The notes under the pieces were generated by a model. The model made no database searches and had not been told where the DNA came from. It saw nothing but the letters and a program-made list of their open reading frames with translations. A stretch of 64,000 nt of DNA from Magnetospirillum sp. XM-1 (GTDB lineage: Bacteria > Pseudomonadota > Alphaproteobacteria > Rhodospirillales > Magnetospirillaceae), in NCBI RefSeq assembly GCF_001511835.1, contig NZ_LN997848.1, positions 4,492,001 through 4,556,000 of the forward strand, in the 5' to 3' direction. Positions 53,004 to 63,476 of this stretch are shown here, one piece after another (position 1 is the stretch's first letter; every line of letters starts with the position of its first letter). Both the position numbers and the translations under genes were made by a program.

Positions 53004-53465
53004 TTATTGCGCGACGTCGATGCGGAACCCGGAATGGCAGGTGGTGCAGCGGTCCAACTGCTCGATCAGGCGGCGGTTGAGCTGGGCGGGGTTTTCACCC
53101 TTGGCCGCCGCGTCGGCCATCTGGTCGAAGCCGCCGTGCAGGCCCATGGCCAGACGCTTGAAGTCCAGCGGCAGCTTCAGCAGCAGGTCGGGGGCCTTGT
53201 CGTGGGCCTCGCCCATGCCCATGGAGCGGGCGATCTTCGCCACCTTGGCGGTGTCGCCCTCGGCCAGGGCGGCGGTGATGTCGCGGACCGCCACCAGCAG
53301 GCCGCGCATCTCGGAGAAGACCATCTCGCGCTCGGGCCCGCTCATCAGGACGGCGGTGCGACCGTCGGGGGCCTTTTCAGTCCGTCCATGGACGAACAGC
53401 ACGCCCAGGCCGATGGCCGAAACCAGCCACAGGACCACGGCGACCAGCCCCAAACGGTTCATCAT
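53004..53465 (-). CDS. Membrane-anchored class II-like cytochrome c
   Basis: 153 aa. An N-terminal hydrophobic segment (G-L-V-A-V-V-L-W-L-V-S-A-I-G-L-G-V-L-F-V) has no obvious cleavage site, so it may be an anchor. The rest is helical with C-T-T-C-H-S-G-F near the C-terminus, as in cytochrome c'-type bundles. Downstream of the DUF2249 gene by 15 nt and behind an FNR-type box, so a role in anaerobic/NO metabolism is likely. Confidence 0.85.
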   Translation of the reverse strand: MMNRLGLVAVVLWLVSAIGLGVLFVHGRTEKAPDGRTAVLMSGPEREMVFSEMRGLLVAVRDITAALAEGDTAKVAKIARSMGMGEAHDKAPDLLLKLPLDFKRLAMGLHGGFDQMADAAAKGENPAQLNRRLIEQLDRCTTCHSGFRIDVAQ

Positions 53466-53480
53466 CGTCTTTTCCCTTTC

Positions 53481-53711
53481 TCAGACGGTCCGCGAAATGC
53501 GCACCCGCCAGACCTCGGGGCCTTCCTCCAGGTATTCCCAGCCGAAGGTGCCGGCCCGCTCGGCGTTGAAGTGATAATAGAGCGGCTTGGGATCGTGGTC
53601 ATTGACCAGAATGAAAGCGCCGCCCACGGCCAGGGATTCGAAGGTGCCGAAAATCTGCGGGTGGCGGTCGCGGGGCTGGATGGCGCGGACGTCGAGTTGA
53701 GGTTCGGACAT
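53481..53711 (-). CDS. DUF2249-domain protein
   Basis: 76 aa, one DUF2249 domain (L-D-V-R-A-I-Q-P-R-D-R-H-P-Q-I-F-G-T-F, L-V-N-D-H-D-P-K-P-L-Y-Y-H-F). Small TusA-like-fold proteins of this type recur beside denitrification and NO-response genes. The start at 53711 removes a long unsupported 5' extension. Forms an operon with the membrane cytochrome; FNR-type box ~120 nt upstream. Confidence 0.9.
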   Translation of the reverse strand: MSEPQLDVRAIQPRDRHPQIFGTFESLAVGGAFILVNDHDPKPLYYHFNAERAGTFGWEYLEEGPEVWRVRISRTV

Positions 53712-53830
53712 GGAAGTCACGGCTCCTGAAAGAATGGGGAGGCCCCGATACGGCGGGAGGGGAGTGGGGAGGGGAGGGCCTGCCGCACCGGGGCGCGAAC
53801 AAATACATAAGCGCCACGCTGTGTCTTTGC

Positions 53831-53844
53831 CTTGAGCCTGGTCA
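53831..53844 (-). promoter_or_regulatory. FNR/ANR-type box upstream of the DUF2249-cytochrome operon
   Basis: TTGAGCCTGGTCAA is nearly identical to the site at 2595 (TTGAGCAAGGTCAA): same outer halves, same TTGAG and GGTCAA. It lies about 120 nt before the DUF2249 start. Regulation by FNR, FixK or Nnr-type proteins is inferred. Confidence 0.65.
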
Positions 53845-53989
53845 AGCGATCTCATCGGCGTCACTTTACAAAACCACAATCCCATATAAGGTATTGCCCC
53901 GAGCCCCCTGCCCCGGCGTCGGGCCGCCCCTGGACAGCCCGTCCCCCCACGGGTTAAAACCGCCCGTTACGCCGCACCCCTAGCCCACG

Positions 53990-56635
<2,646 letters not shown>

Positions 56636-56674
56636 ATGGAGTCGGGGCTGCCGCCCCGCACCCCGTCTTTTCAA

Positions 56675-56713
56675 CAAAAAATCCCCTCGGCCCGTAAGGG
56701 CGGGGGGATTTTT
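56675..56713 (+). terminator. Rho-independent terminator of alaS
   Basis: An A-tract and CCCC lead into GGCCC-GTAA-GGGC, then GGGGG and a T5 run (AAAAATCCCC pairs with GGGGATTTTT). The stem is long, GC-rich and ends in T-residues about 40 nt after the alaS stop. A-tract on the 5' side could make it work in both directions. Confidence 0.9.
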
Positions 56714-56795
56714 CATTCCCCCCTCGCCCGCTTGCGGGAGAGGGGGCCCGCCGTCACCTTGCCCAAAAGCCCGGCCTGTGGCACCGTCTCTCGCC

Positions 56796-57893
56796 ATGAG
56801 AGACGATAACACACAAAAGACCACCGAAAATCGCGTCCGTAAAGCCGCGCGGACGGGTGAGTGGGTCGAGTTCACCGAGGGAGAAATCATTCCCGCGGCA
56901 CTCATTGTTAAACTAGCAACGCTCCCCACTGGCCATCAAGACGCCCACCCCAAAGGTCTACGCATTGAGGGAGCAACTATTGATGGCGACCTTGATTTTG
57001 AAGACTGCACTATAAATGGGCCTTTTGGGCTTAAAAAGTGCGTTATCAATGGCACTATCTGCCTACTTCGCACACAAGCCAGCAACCTCGTACTTGACAG
57101 CTGCTCAATAACAGGCGACGTGCTGGCCATAGGCCTTCGAATTACCGGACTTCTTATTTTAATCAATACCATTTTTAAAAGCACCGTAAACCTTACGCAT
57201 GCTTCCGTTGGGGTGTTGGCCGATGACAAGGTTTCTTGGCCTCCAACAGGAAACCTGCATCTTACAGGTTTCACCTATGGCGCCATCTACGCCGAATCTC
57301 CCCACACTGCGGCCGAGCGTCTCGATTGGCTGGGGCGGCAGGGCGATATGGGCGTCTTCGACCCCCAGCCCTACGAACAACTGGCCAAGGTCCTGAAAGC
57401 CCAAGGCCATGACGGCGAGGCCCGGCGCATTCAGATTGCCAAGGAGGACGACCGCCTGAAGCGCGGCAAAATGGGCCGCTGGCATCGTGTGGCGTGGCGG
57501 CTCTATGGCTGGCTGGCCGGGTATGGCTACCGCCGGGCACGGCCCCTGTTGTGGCTGCTGGGTGCCATCGTTCTCGGCGCCATCGTGTTCTGGGAGGCTG
57601 ATCGATATGGGATCATGGTTCCCGCCAAGGAACGCATCTACATGCATGCGGACTACGTATCCAAGCACCACATCCCGCCGGAATATCCGCGACCGGTCTG
57701 GCCCATCTATTCCGCCGACCTGCTGCTGCCCTTCGTGGATCTGGCCCAGGACAGCTACTGGATTCCGTCCATCACCGGCAAGGGCTGGGCCGGGTGGGTG
57801 GTAACCATCTACATGTGGCTGCACATTGCCTTCGGCTGGATCGCCTCGGCCCTGTTCGTGGCCGGCATCACCGGTCTGGTTAAGCGCGACTAA
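56796..57893 (+). CDS. Beta-helix-like membrane protein with a chimeric base composition
   Basis: 365 aa. Residues ~45-160 show repeating I-x-G-x-(L/I) strands (R-I-E-G-A-T-I-D-G-D-L-D-F-E-D-C-T-I-N-G) like a pentapeptide/right-handed beta-helix. From about residue 225 the protein continues with basic W-R-L-Y-G-W-L-A-G-Y-G-Y-R-R-A-R and two hydrophobic segments (L-W-L-L-G-A-I-V-L-G-A-I-V-F; I-A-S-A-L-F-V-A-G-I-T-G-L-V). Codons are AT-rich up to about 57270 and GC-rich after it, so the gene looks like a fusion of foreign and native halves. Function unknown. Confidence 0.7.
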   Translation: MRDDNTQKTTENRVRKAARTGEWVEFTEGEIIPAALIVKLATLPTGHQDAHPKGLRIEGATIDGDLDFEDCTINGPFGLKKCVINGTICLLRTQASNLVLDSCSITGDVLAIGLRITGLLILINTIFKSTVNLTHASVGVLADDKVSWPPTGNLHLTGFTYGAIYAESPHTAAERLDWLGRQGDMGVFDPQPYEQLAKVLKAQGHDGEARRIQIAKEDDRLKRGKMGRWHRVAWRLYGWLAGYGYRRARPLLWLLGAIVLGAIVFWEADRYGIMVPAKERIYMHADYVSKHHIPPEYPRPVWPIYSADLLLPFVDLAQDSYWIPSITGKGWAGWVVTIYMWLHIAFGWIASALFVAGITGLVKRD

Positions 57894-57904
57894 CGCGTCC
57901 ACTT

Positions 57905-58003
57905 GTCATCCTGAGCGTCAGCGAAGGATCTCCGCCTGAACCGGCCATGCAGAATCTGAAAAGCCGTGCCAGGACGAGATCCCTCGCCTGCGCTCGGGAT
58001 GAC
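57905..58003. repeat. MITE-like element with terminal inverted repeats
   Basis: About 99 bp. The left end starts GTCATCCTGAGCG and the right end, read inward, starts GTCATCCCGAGCG; over 28 bp the ends match at 23 positions (continuing to GGATCTC). This pattern (GTCATCCTGAGCG ... AAGGATCT) recurs in many bacterial genomes as a small non-coding repeat. It lies between the chimeric gene and the small gene at 58021. Confidence 0.8.
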
Positions 58004-58020
58004 AGGAAGGAGTGAAACGC

Positions 58021-58275
58021 CTACTTGGTGACGGGGGCGGCGCCGCCCTGGGGCTCGTTACGCTTCAGCACGCCGGCTTCCACCAGCTTGGTGACCAGAT
58101 CGCCCATGGTGTTGAGCGAATGCAGGAAACCGTCCACCGGCATGGCGATGCGCTGGCGGACTTCCATCTTGCCCTGGCCGGATTCGGTGGGCTCCAGCGA
58201 CACCAGCTCGATGCGGACCACGCCACTGACGAAATCGACCCGGCCGACACCATCGGCGAAAATCTCGGAAACCAT
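58021..58275 (-). CDS. Small conserved hypothetical protein
   Basis: 84 aa. GAGGGGC lies upstream of the ATG at 58275. Sequence M-V-S-E-I-F-A-D-G-V-G-R-V-D-F-V-S-G-V-V-R-I-E-L is beta-rich with a helical C-half (L-H-S-L-N-T-M-G-D-L-V-T-K-L-V-E). No TM or signal. Unrecognised; similar compact proteins occur in related genomes as far as I can judge. Confidence 0.65.
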   Translation of the reverse strand: MVSEIFADGVGRVDFVSGVVRIELVSLEPTESGQGKMEVRQRIAMPVDGFLHSLNTMGDLVTKLVEAGVLKRNEPQGGAAPVTK

Positions 58276-58404
58276 GGGCAACGCCCCTCCCGTTGTTGAA
58301 CAGCCGGGATGGTGGGCCATGCCCGGCCCGAGGTCAATCGGTCAAAGGCCGGATCACGCCGACGCCCCCCAGCGACGGCCCACGCCAAGGGTCGGCGTCC
58401 GGGA

Positions 58405-60117
58405 TCAGGATTGGTGCTTGGGAAGGGCCACCAGGAAGGTGCTGCCCTCGCCCAGTTCGGATTCGGCCCAGATGCGGCCGCCATGGCGTTCGACGATCTT
58501 GCGGCACACCGCCAGGCCGATGCCGGTGCCTTCGTACTGTTCGCGGGCAACCAGGCGCTGGAAGATGCCGAACACCCGCTTCAGGTCGTCGGGGGGAATG
58601 CCGATGCCGTTGTCCTTGACCCCCAGCACCCATTCGCCGCCGGCATCGCGGCACAGCACCTCGATGCGGGGCGCCCGGCCCTCGGGCATGTACTTGATGG
58701 CGTTGCCGATCAGGTTCTGGAACAGGCGGATCAGTTCGTTGGCGTCGCCCGAGATCATCGGCAGCGATTCGGGCACCGCGATCTCGGCCCCGCTTTCGGC
58801 CACCGCCACGTCCAGATGGCGCACGGCGTCGGCCACCACCCCCGCAAGCTCCACCGGCGCCATGGGCGCCCCGATGCGGCCGATGCGCGAGTATTCCAGC
58901 AGGTCGACGATCATGCGGTCCAGGCGCTTGGCTCCGTCCAGGGCGAAGCCGAAGAAATCGCGGGAATCCTGGTCGAAATTGGCCCCCAGCTTCTTCTCCA
59001 GAAGCCCCAGATAGGCGGTGATCATGCGCAGCGGCTGGCGCAGGTCGTGGGAGGCCACATAGGCGAACTGCTCCAGCTCCTCATTGGAGCGGCGCAGTTC
59101 CTCGACCAGTTCGGCCAGTTTGGCGTCGGCTTGCTTCTGTTCGGTGATGTCGGTCTTGACCGCCAGGTAGTTGGTGATCTCGCCTTCGATGTTCTGGATG
59201 GGCTGGATGGTGGCCAGTTCCCAGTAAAGCTCGCCGTTCTTGCGCCGGTTGACCAATTCGCCTTCCCACTTCTCGCCCATGGACAGCGCCGCCCACATGG
59301 CGTTGTAGGTCTCGGACGGGGTCCTGTCGGAGCGCAGGATGCGGGGATTGCGGCCGATCACCTCGTCCATGGAATAGCCGGTGACCTTGAGGAACGCCCC
59401 GTTGACGTACTGGATGTCGGCCTTCAGGTCGGTGATGACGATGGAGACCGGGCTCTGTTCCACCGCGCGGTTCAGCATGTGCATGCGGTGCGCGTTTTCC
59501 ACCGCCGCCGTGATGTCGGTGCCGGTGCCGCGATAGCCGATGAACGCACCGTCGTCGTCGAAGCGGGGCAGGCCGTTGACCTTGATCCAGCGGGCGCGGC
59601 CGCTGCGGTCCTCCAGCCAGTACTTGAAGTCGCGGAACGGCCGCTGGGCGGTCAGGTCGGCGATGTGGGCCTGCCACTGGTCGGAATCGATCTCCATGCG
59701 CTCGCTGACGATGTCCCACGACCGCTGGCCCAGCAGGTCGTCGGACGAGACGTTCATCACCGTGTCGAAGGAGGACGAAAAGAAGGTGAAGCGCTGCTCG
59801 GAATCGCTTTCCCAGAACCAGTCGGCGGCCGCCTCGGAATACTCGCGGTACCGCTCCGAGCTCTCCTTGACCACCTCGGACAGCAGGCTGAGGCGGTCGC
59901 GCTCCTGGCGGAGCGACGCCATCTGGGTTCGCAGCCTCTGGACTTCCTCCGCCTCGTCGCGGCCGCAGCGCGACGCCAGCCACAATATCGCCGCCGCGGC
60001 CGCGGCCAAAAGTGCCAGCCCCCAGGCCGGCAGCCCGGACGGCAGCGCCGCCAGGACCGCAAGCCCCGCCGCCAGAATCGCCGCGATCACGATAAGATTG
60101 CGCCTGCGCCCGTTCAT
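58405..60117 (-). CDS. Membrane PAS-PAS sensor histidine kinase
   Basis: 570 aa. Two hydrophobic segments in the first 50 residues, then PAS 1 (Y-S-E-A-A-A-D-W-F-W-E-S-D, W-L-E-D-R-S-G-R-A-R-W-I-K-V) and PAS 2 (S-P-V-S-I-V-I-T-D, G-R-N-P-R-I-L-R-S), H-box A-S-H-D-L-R-Q-P-L-R, and HATPase motifs N-L-I-G-N-A-I-K-Y, V-K-D-N-G-I-G-I, G-T-G-I-G-L-A-V-C. The second PAS followed by A-V-K-T-D-I-T-E-Q-K is heme- or redox-compatible but the ligand is not visible. No adjacent response regulator on the same strand. Confidence 0.92.
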   Translation of the reverse strand: MNGRRRNLIVIAAILAAGLAVLAALPSGLPAWGLALLAAAAAAILWLASRCGRDEAEEVQRLRTQMASLRQERDRLSLLSEVVKESSERYREYSEAAADWFWESDSEQRFTFFSSSFDTVMNVSSDDLLGQRSWDIVSERMEIDSDQWQAHIADLTAQRPFRDFKYWLEDRSGRARWIKVNGLPRFDDDGAFIGYRGTGTDITAAVENAHRMHMLNRAVEQSPVSIVITDLKADIQYVNGAFLKVTGYSMDEVIGRNPRILRSDRTPSETYNAMWAALSMGEKWEGELVNRRKNGELYWELATIQPIQNIEGEITNYLAVKTDITEQKQADAKLAELVEELRRSNEELEQFAYVASHDLRQPLRMITAYLGLLEKKLGANFDQDSRDFFGFALDGAKRLDRMIVDLLEYSRIGRIGAPMAPVELAGVVADAVRHLDVAVAESGAEIAVPESLPMISGDANELIRLFQNLIGNAIKYMPEGRAPRIEVLCRDAGGEWVLGVKDNGIGIPPDDLKRVFGIFQRLVAREQYEGTGIGLAVCRKIVERHGGRIWAESELGEGSTFLVALPKHQS

Positions 60118-60269
60118 CACCGCCGCACGGGCCGCCCATTCCCAATGAACATCAGCTTGGTTTCGCCCCCATCTTGCGCCGCCCCGAAACGGCGACGCAC
60201 CCTTTCTGGATTTGTGTCCAAGCGCTATAATAGCCAACTTGCATAATCCTGACATCAGGGATGATCGCC

Positions 60270-60701
60270 ATGGTCAGAGTCCCTTATAAGCTCGCGACTG
60301 CCGCCCTGCTGCTCGGCCTGCTCTCCGCCTGCGTTCCGCCCCCGGACCAGCCCGCGCATTTCACCCGCATGGGACGCTTCATGGGGCTGATCGCCAATTG
60401 CGGCTGCTCCGATATCACCCCCGCCCGCATGCTGGCGGAATACCCCAAGGCGCTGGGTGACCGCTACCCCGCCGACGAAGTGACAGCCATGAAAGGCTAT
60501 ATCGACTACTCCTCCATGGAGCGCTGGGAGAATCAGTATCTCATCTGCGCCGAGACCTGTGCGCAACGCTGCATGGTCCAATCGGTCGTCGAGCCGCTGG
60601 GGGGAAAGGGCACCGGCGAGGCCGCCTGCCTGGTCAGCGAACGCGACCTGCACCTCACCGACGGCGTCAAATATCACTCCGGCGACCCGGGTAACAACTG
60701 A
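60270..60701 (+). CDS. Small lipoprotein with conserved cysteines, unknown
   Basis: 143 aa. Signal peptide with lipobox L-L-S-A-C. Mature part has C-G-C and C-A-E-T-C-A-Q-R-C plus a further Cys, so disulphides or metal are possible. AGGGA lies 9 nt before ATG 60270, favouring it over ATG 60261. Function unknown. Precedes the partner-switching cluster by 146 nt. Confidence 0.7.
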   Translation: MVRVPYKLATAALLLGLLSACVPPPDQPAHFTRMGRFMGLIANCGCSDITPARMLAEYPKALGDRYPADEVTAMKGYIDYSSMERWENQYLICAETCAQRCMVQSVVEPLGGKGTGEAACLVSERDLHLTDGVKYHSGDPGNN

Positions 60702-60760
60702 CCCTTGGCGACAAGCCAGGAAAATACGGTATGTTATGGATGCTTGCATATCCATTTACA

Positions 60761-60779
60761 TTGCGTTGACAGCACGCAA
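60761..60779 (+). promoter_or_regulatory. Palindrome overlapping a possible -35 element upstream of the REC-PP2C gene
   Basis: TTGCGT-TGACAGC-ACGCAA is a perfect 6+6 dyad. Inside it, TTGACA (60766-60771) is a consensus -35; about 18 nt on, CATACA could serve as -10. A regulator binding here would block the promoter. The start of the REC-PP2C gene lies ~70 nt downstream. Confidence 0.45.
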
Positions 60780-60847
60780 CAATGCTCGACACATACATCC
60801 ATTAGTCTAGCCGACAGGTCATACCAAGGGGTGCGGGGAGCGGGACC

Positions 60848-62152
60848 ATGAACGTGGCGAGCCGGGGAGGGCGACTGATCCGCCTGCCCAGCCGAACCGG
60901 CGGCTGGCGAACCGATCCCGAGAGCGGAGAGACGGGGGCCATACCCGGAACCAGCGCCTCTCGGGTGGTGAAGGACGTCCTGCACGTCCTCCTGGTGGAG
61001 GACGAGCCCGGCGACGCCCGTCTGGTGGAATATGCGCTCAGGATGTCGAGCACCCCCACCTTCGTGGTCAAGCACGTGACCACCCTGGCGGCCGCCATCG
61101 CCCATGTGGGCGGCGACGAGCCGGTGGACGTGGTCCTGCTGGATCTCAGCCTGCCCGATTCCACCGGCATCGCCACGGTCTCGCGCATGCAGGAGGCCAC
61201 CTCCAGGACGCCCATCGTCATCATGACCGGCCTGGACGACCCGCGTTTCGCCTCCTACGCCCTGGAGGCCGGCGCCCAGGATTACCTGATCAAGAGCGAC
61301 GACCCCGAACGGACGGTGGGCCGCGCCATCCGCTACGCCATCACCCGCATGGCCGGCCAGTTGGAACGCCAGGCGCTGCTGGAGCGCATCGCCCAGCAGC
61401 AGCGCCATCTGGTCGAGGAGGTCAACGCCGCCCGCGCCATGCAATTCGACCTGCTGCCCCGGCCCGAGCGCCTGGACGAGCGGCTGGCGTCGCTCGGCGT
61501 CGAGGTGGAATCCTTTTTCGAGCCGTCGTCGGGCATCGGCGGCGACCTCTGGGGCTGCCTGGATTGCGGCGGCCCGCGCATGAGCTTCTACTGTTTCGAC
61601 TTCACCGGCCACGGCATCGGCGCGGCCTTGAACGTCTTTCGCCTGCACGCCCTGATCTCGGACCATTGGGACCCCCGGCGGCAACCGGCCGAGACCCTCA
61701 CCGTGCTCAGCGGCGCGTTGAAATCCCTGCTGGGCCGTGGGCAGTTCGCCACCATGTTCCTGTGCACCATCGACACCGAGGCCGGCGAGATCGAATGGGC
61801 GTCGGCCGGCGCCCCCGCCCCGGTGATCATGCGGGGCCAGGACTACCGCTTCCTGGACGCCAAGGGCATTCCCCTGGGCCTGTCCAAGACTCCCGATTAT
61901 CGCGAGCATCGCGAGCCCTTCCCGCCCGGCGCCGCATTGTTCATGTATTCCGACGCCATCACCGATTCGCCGACCGGAGAGGAGCAGCTGTTCGGCGAGG
62001 CCGGACTGGGCGAGGCCGTGCATGGGCTGCTTCGCAACCACGGCGAGTTGCGCGTCGAGCACCTTCTGGACGAGGTCTGCCGCCATGTGCGGATGCCTTT
62101 CGAGGATGACCTGACCGCCGTGTGCATCCGGCGCCTGGCGAGGGAGGGCTGA
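60848..62152 (+). CDS. Response regulator-PP2C (SpoIIE/RsbU-type) phosphatase
   Basis: 434 aa. After a ~40-residue basic start, a REC domain (V-L-L-V-E-D-E-P, phosphoacceptor D in V-V-L-L-D-L-S-L-P-D, I-V-I-M-T-G-L-D-D, Y-L-I-K-S-D) leads via a coiled coil (R-I-A-Q-Q-Q-R-H-L-V-E-E-V-N-A-A-R-A-M-Q) into a PPM phosphatase with metal-site S-G-I-G-G-D-L-W, D-F-T-G-H-G, Y-S-D-A-I-T-D and F-E-D-D-L-T-A-V. Catalytic residues look intact. Phosphatase of a STAS protein is expected. Confidence 0.93.
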   Translation: MNVASRGGRLIRLPSRTGGWRTDPESGETGAIPGTSASRVVKDVLHVLLVEDEPGDARLVEYALRMSSTPTFVVKHVTTLAAAIAHVGGDEPVDVVLLDLSLPDSTGIATVSRMQEATSRTPIVIMTGLDDPRFASYALEAGAQDYLIKSDDPERTVGRAIRYAITRMAGQLERQALLERIAQQQRHLVEEVNAARAMQFDLLPRPERLDERLASLGVEVESFFEPSSGIGGDLWGCLDCGGPRMSFYCFDFTGHGIGAALNVFRLHALISDHWDPRRQPAETLTVLSGALKSLLGRGQFATMFLCTIDTEAGEIEWASAGAPAPVIMRGQDYRFLDAKGIPLGLSKTPDYREHREPFPPGAALFMYSDAITDSPTGEEQLFGEAGLGEAVHGLLRNHGELRVEHLLDEVCRHVRMPFEDDLTAVCIRRLAREG

Positions 62153-62154
62153 GC

Positions 62155-62928
62155 ATGGCCTCGGTGATGACCCCGCCCTCGCCCGGCTGCCACGCTTCCG
62201 AACGACGCCCCTGCCTGGTGGTCGCGACCCCGCCGTCCGAGGATCTGGCCGCCCAATGCCGGGCCCTGGGCATCGACCTGCGCCAAGCCGTCCCCAGCCC
62301 CGACCTGCCCGCCGCGCCGATCCTGGGCGGAGCGGGAAACACGGAATCCGTCCGCACCGGTCTTGCCGGCCCCTATTGCGGCTTCATGGAGCTTGGCGAG
62401 GAAGGCGTGCTGGGCGTCGGCTTGCGCTGTTTCGAGATGGCGCGCGGCGGCGGCATGACGCTGTCGTTGCAGACCGCCACCGTCTATCGCCTGGAAACCC
62501 TGGAACTGGTGGCCCAGGCCATCCGCAGCCGCTTCGGCGAGATGATCGGAAATTGCGCCGACCTCATCGAGATCTCCCTGGCCGAGGCCCTCTCCAATGC
62601 GGTCATCCACGGCAATCTCGGCATTCCCAACCACCTGAGGACCACCACCGAAGGCTTCGCCGAGTTCCAGAGGATCATGCACGCCCGCATGGCCGACCCG
62701 GCCCTGGCCGCCCGGCGCATCGAGATCAACGTCCAGGCCCGAAGCGCCGATTTCCTCTGCGTCGCGGTATCCGACCAGGGCTCGGGCTTCGACTTGACCG
62801 AGAAACTGGCCCATACCGCGAAAACCACGGCCAAGAATGGCCGCGGCCTGTCCCTGATCCGCAAGGTCACCCACACCTTGCACGGAGAAGATGGCGGCCG
62901 CACCCTGGTCATGACGTTTTGCCGCTAG
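62155..62928 (+). CDS. RsbW/SpoIIAB-like ATP-binding protein with extra N-terminal domain
   Basis: 257 aa. Residues ~125-255 are a GHKL ATPase (S-L-A-E-A-L-S-N-A-V-I-H-G-N, V-S-D-Q-G-S-G-F-D, N-G-R-G-L-S-L-I-R-K-V). The first ~110 residues are not a known domain; they contain Cys/Pro-rich stretches. It likely acts as a kinase/anti-sigma-type switch on the STAS protein downstream. GGGAGGG before ATG 62155; only 2 nt after the phosphatase gene. Confidence 0.88.
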   Translation: MASVMTPPSPGCHASERRPCLVVATPPSEDLAAQCRALGIDLRQAVPSPDLPAAPILGGAGNTESVRTGLAGPYCGFMELGEEGVLGVGLRCFEMARGGGMTLSLQTATVYRLETLELVAQAIRSRFGEMIGNCADLIEISLAEALSNAVIHGNLGIPNHLRTTTEGFAEFQRIMHARMADPALAARRIEINVQARSADFLCVAVSDQGSGFDLTEKLAHTAKTTAKNGRGLSLIRKVTHTLHGEDGGRTLVMTFCR

Positions 62929-63108
62929 GAGAGCGCGTCACATAACGACTTTTTTCGCCTGATCCAGACACTCACCTCTTGCATTCGCCCCGGCGCCGGA
63001 GGTAAGGCTTTCACCCTAATACTCGACTTAAGCGACAGGCCGGTGACGCGTTGCGGGGAAGGGCGGCGACGGAGCTTAGCCACAAGTCGAGACGAGGAGG
63101 ACCGTAGC

Positions 63109-63414
63109 ATGCAGTTTCGTGTCAAGGATGATGGATCCGCTGTCCACGTGTCGCTCGAAGGGCAGCTCAACTTCGCCGCCAACGAGGACTTCCAGTCCCT
63201 GCTGACCCAGCTGAACGGGATCAAGAACCGCAAGGTGACGTTCGAGATGTCTGGCCTCAGCCATATCGACTCGGTCGGGCTTGGTCTGCTTTACATCGCC
63301 CGCGAAGATCTGGCCGAAAGCGGTTCCTCCATCAGTCTGGTCAATCCGCGCGACAACGTGTTCCGCATGCTGGAACTGACCGAAGCTCACAAGACCTTCG
63401 AGATCAAGCGCTGA
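63109..63414 (+). CDS. STAS-domain anti-sigma factor antagonist
   Basis: 101 aa. Typical fold: M-Q-F-R-V-K-D-D-G-S, V-S-L-E-G-Q-L-N-F, and the phosphorylation loop M-S-G-L-S-H-I-D-S-V-G-L-G-L-L-Y with the usual Ser positions. AGGAGG lies 9 nt before the ATG. Expected substrate of the neighbouring PP2C and GHKL proteins. A 180-nt gap separates it from the ATPase gene. Confidence 0.92.
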   Translation: MQFRVKDDGSAVHVSLEGQLNFAANEDFQSLLTQLNGIKNRKVTFEMSGLSHIDSVGLGLLYIAREDLAESGSSISLVNPRDNVFRMLELTEAHKTFEIKR

Positions 63415-63476
63415 TTCCGACCGCCTAAGGGGAGGCGGAGTTTCATCAGGCGGAAGACGCGAGGGGGAAATTTCGC

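Noticed and set aside
57905..58003. Rho-independent terminator for the chimeric gene
   Set aside because: The long inverted ends are ~43 bp apart with no T-tract and match a dispersed repeat better than a terminator.
58309..60246. A 645-codon open frame antisense to the histidine kinase
   Set aside because: It mirrors the kinase codons; no domain is recognisable and no ribosome site is convincing.
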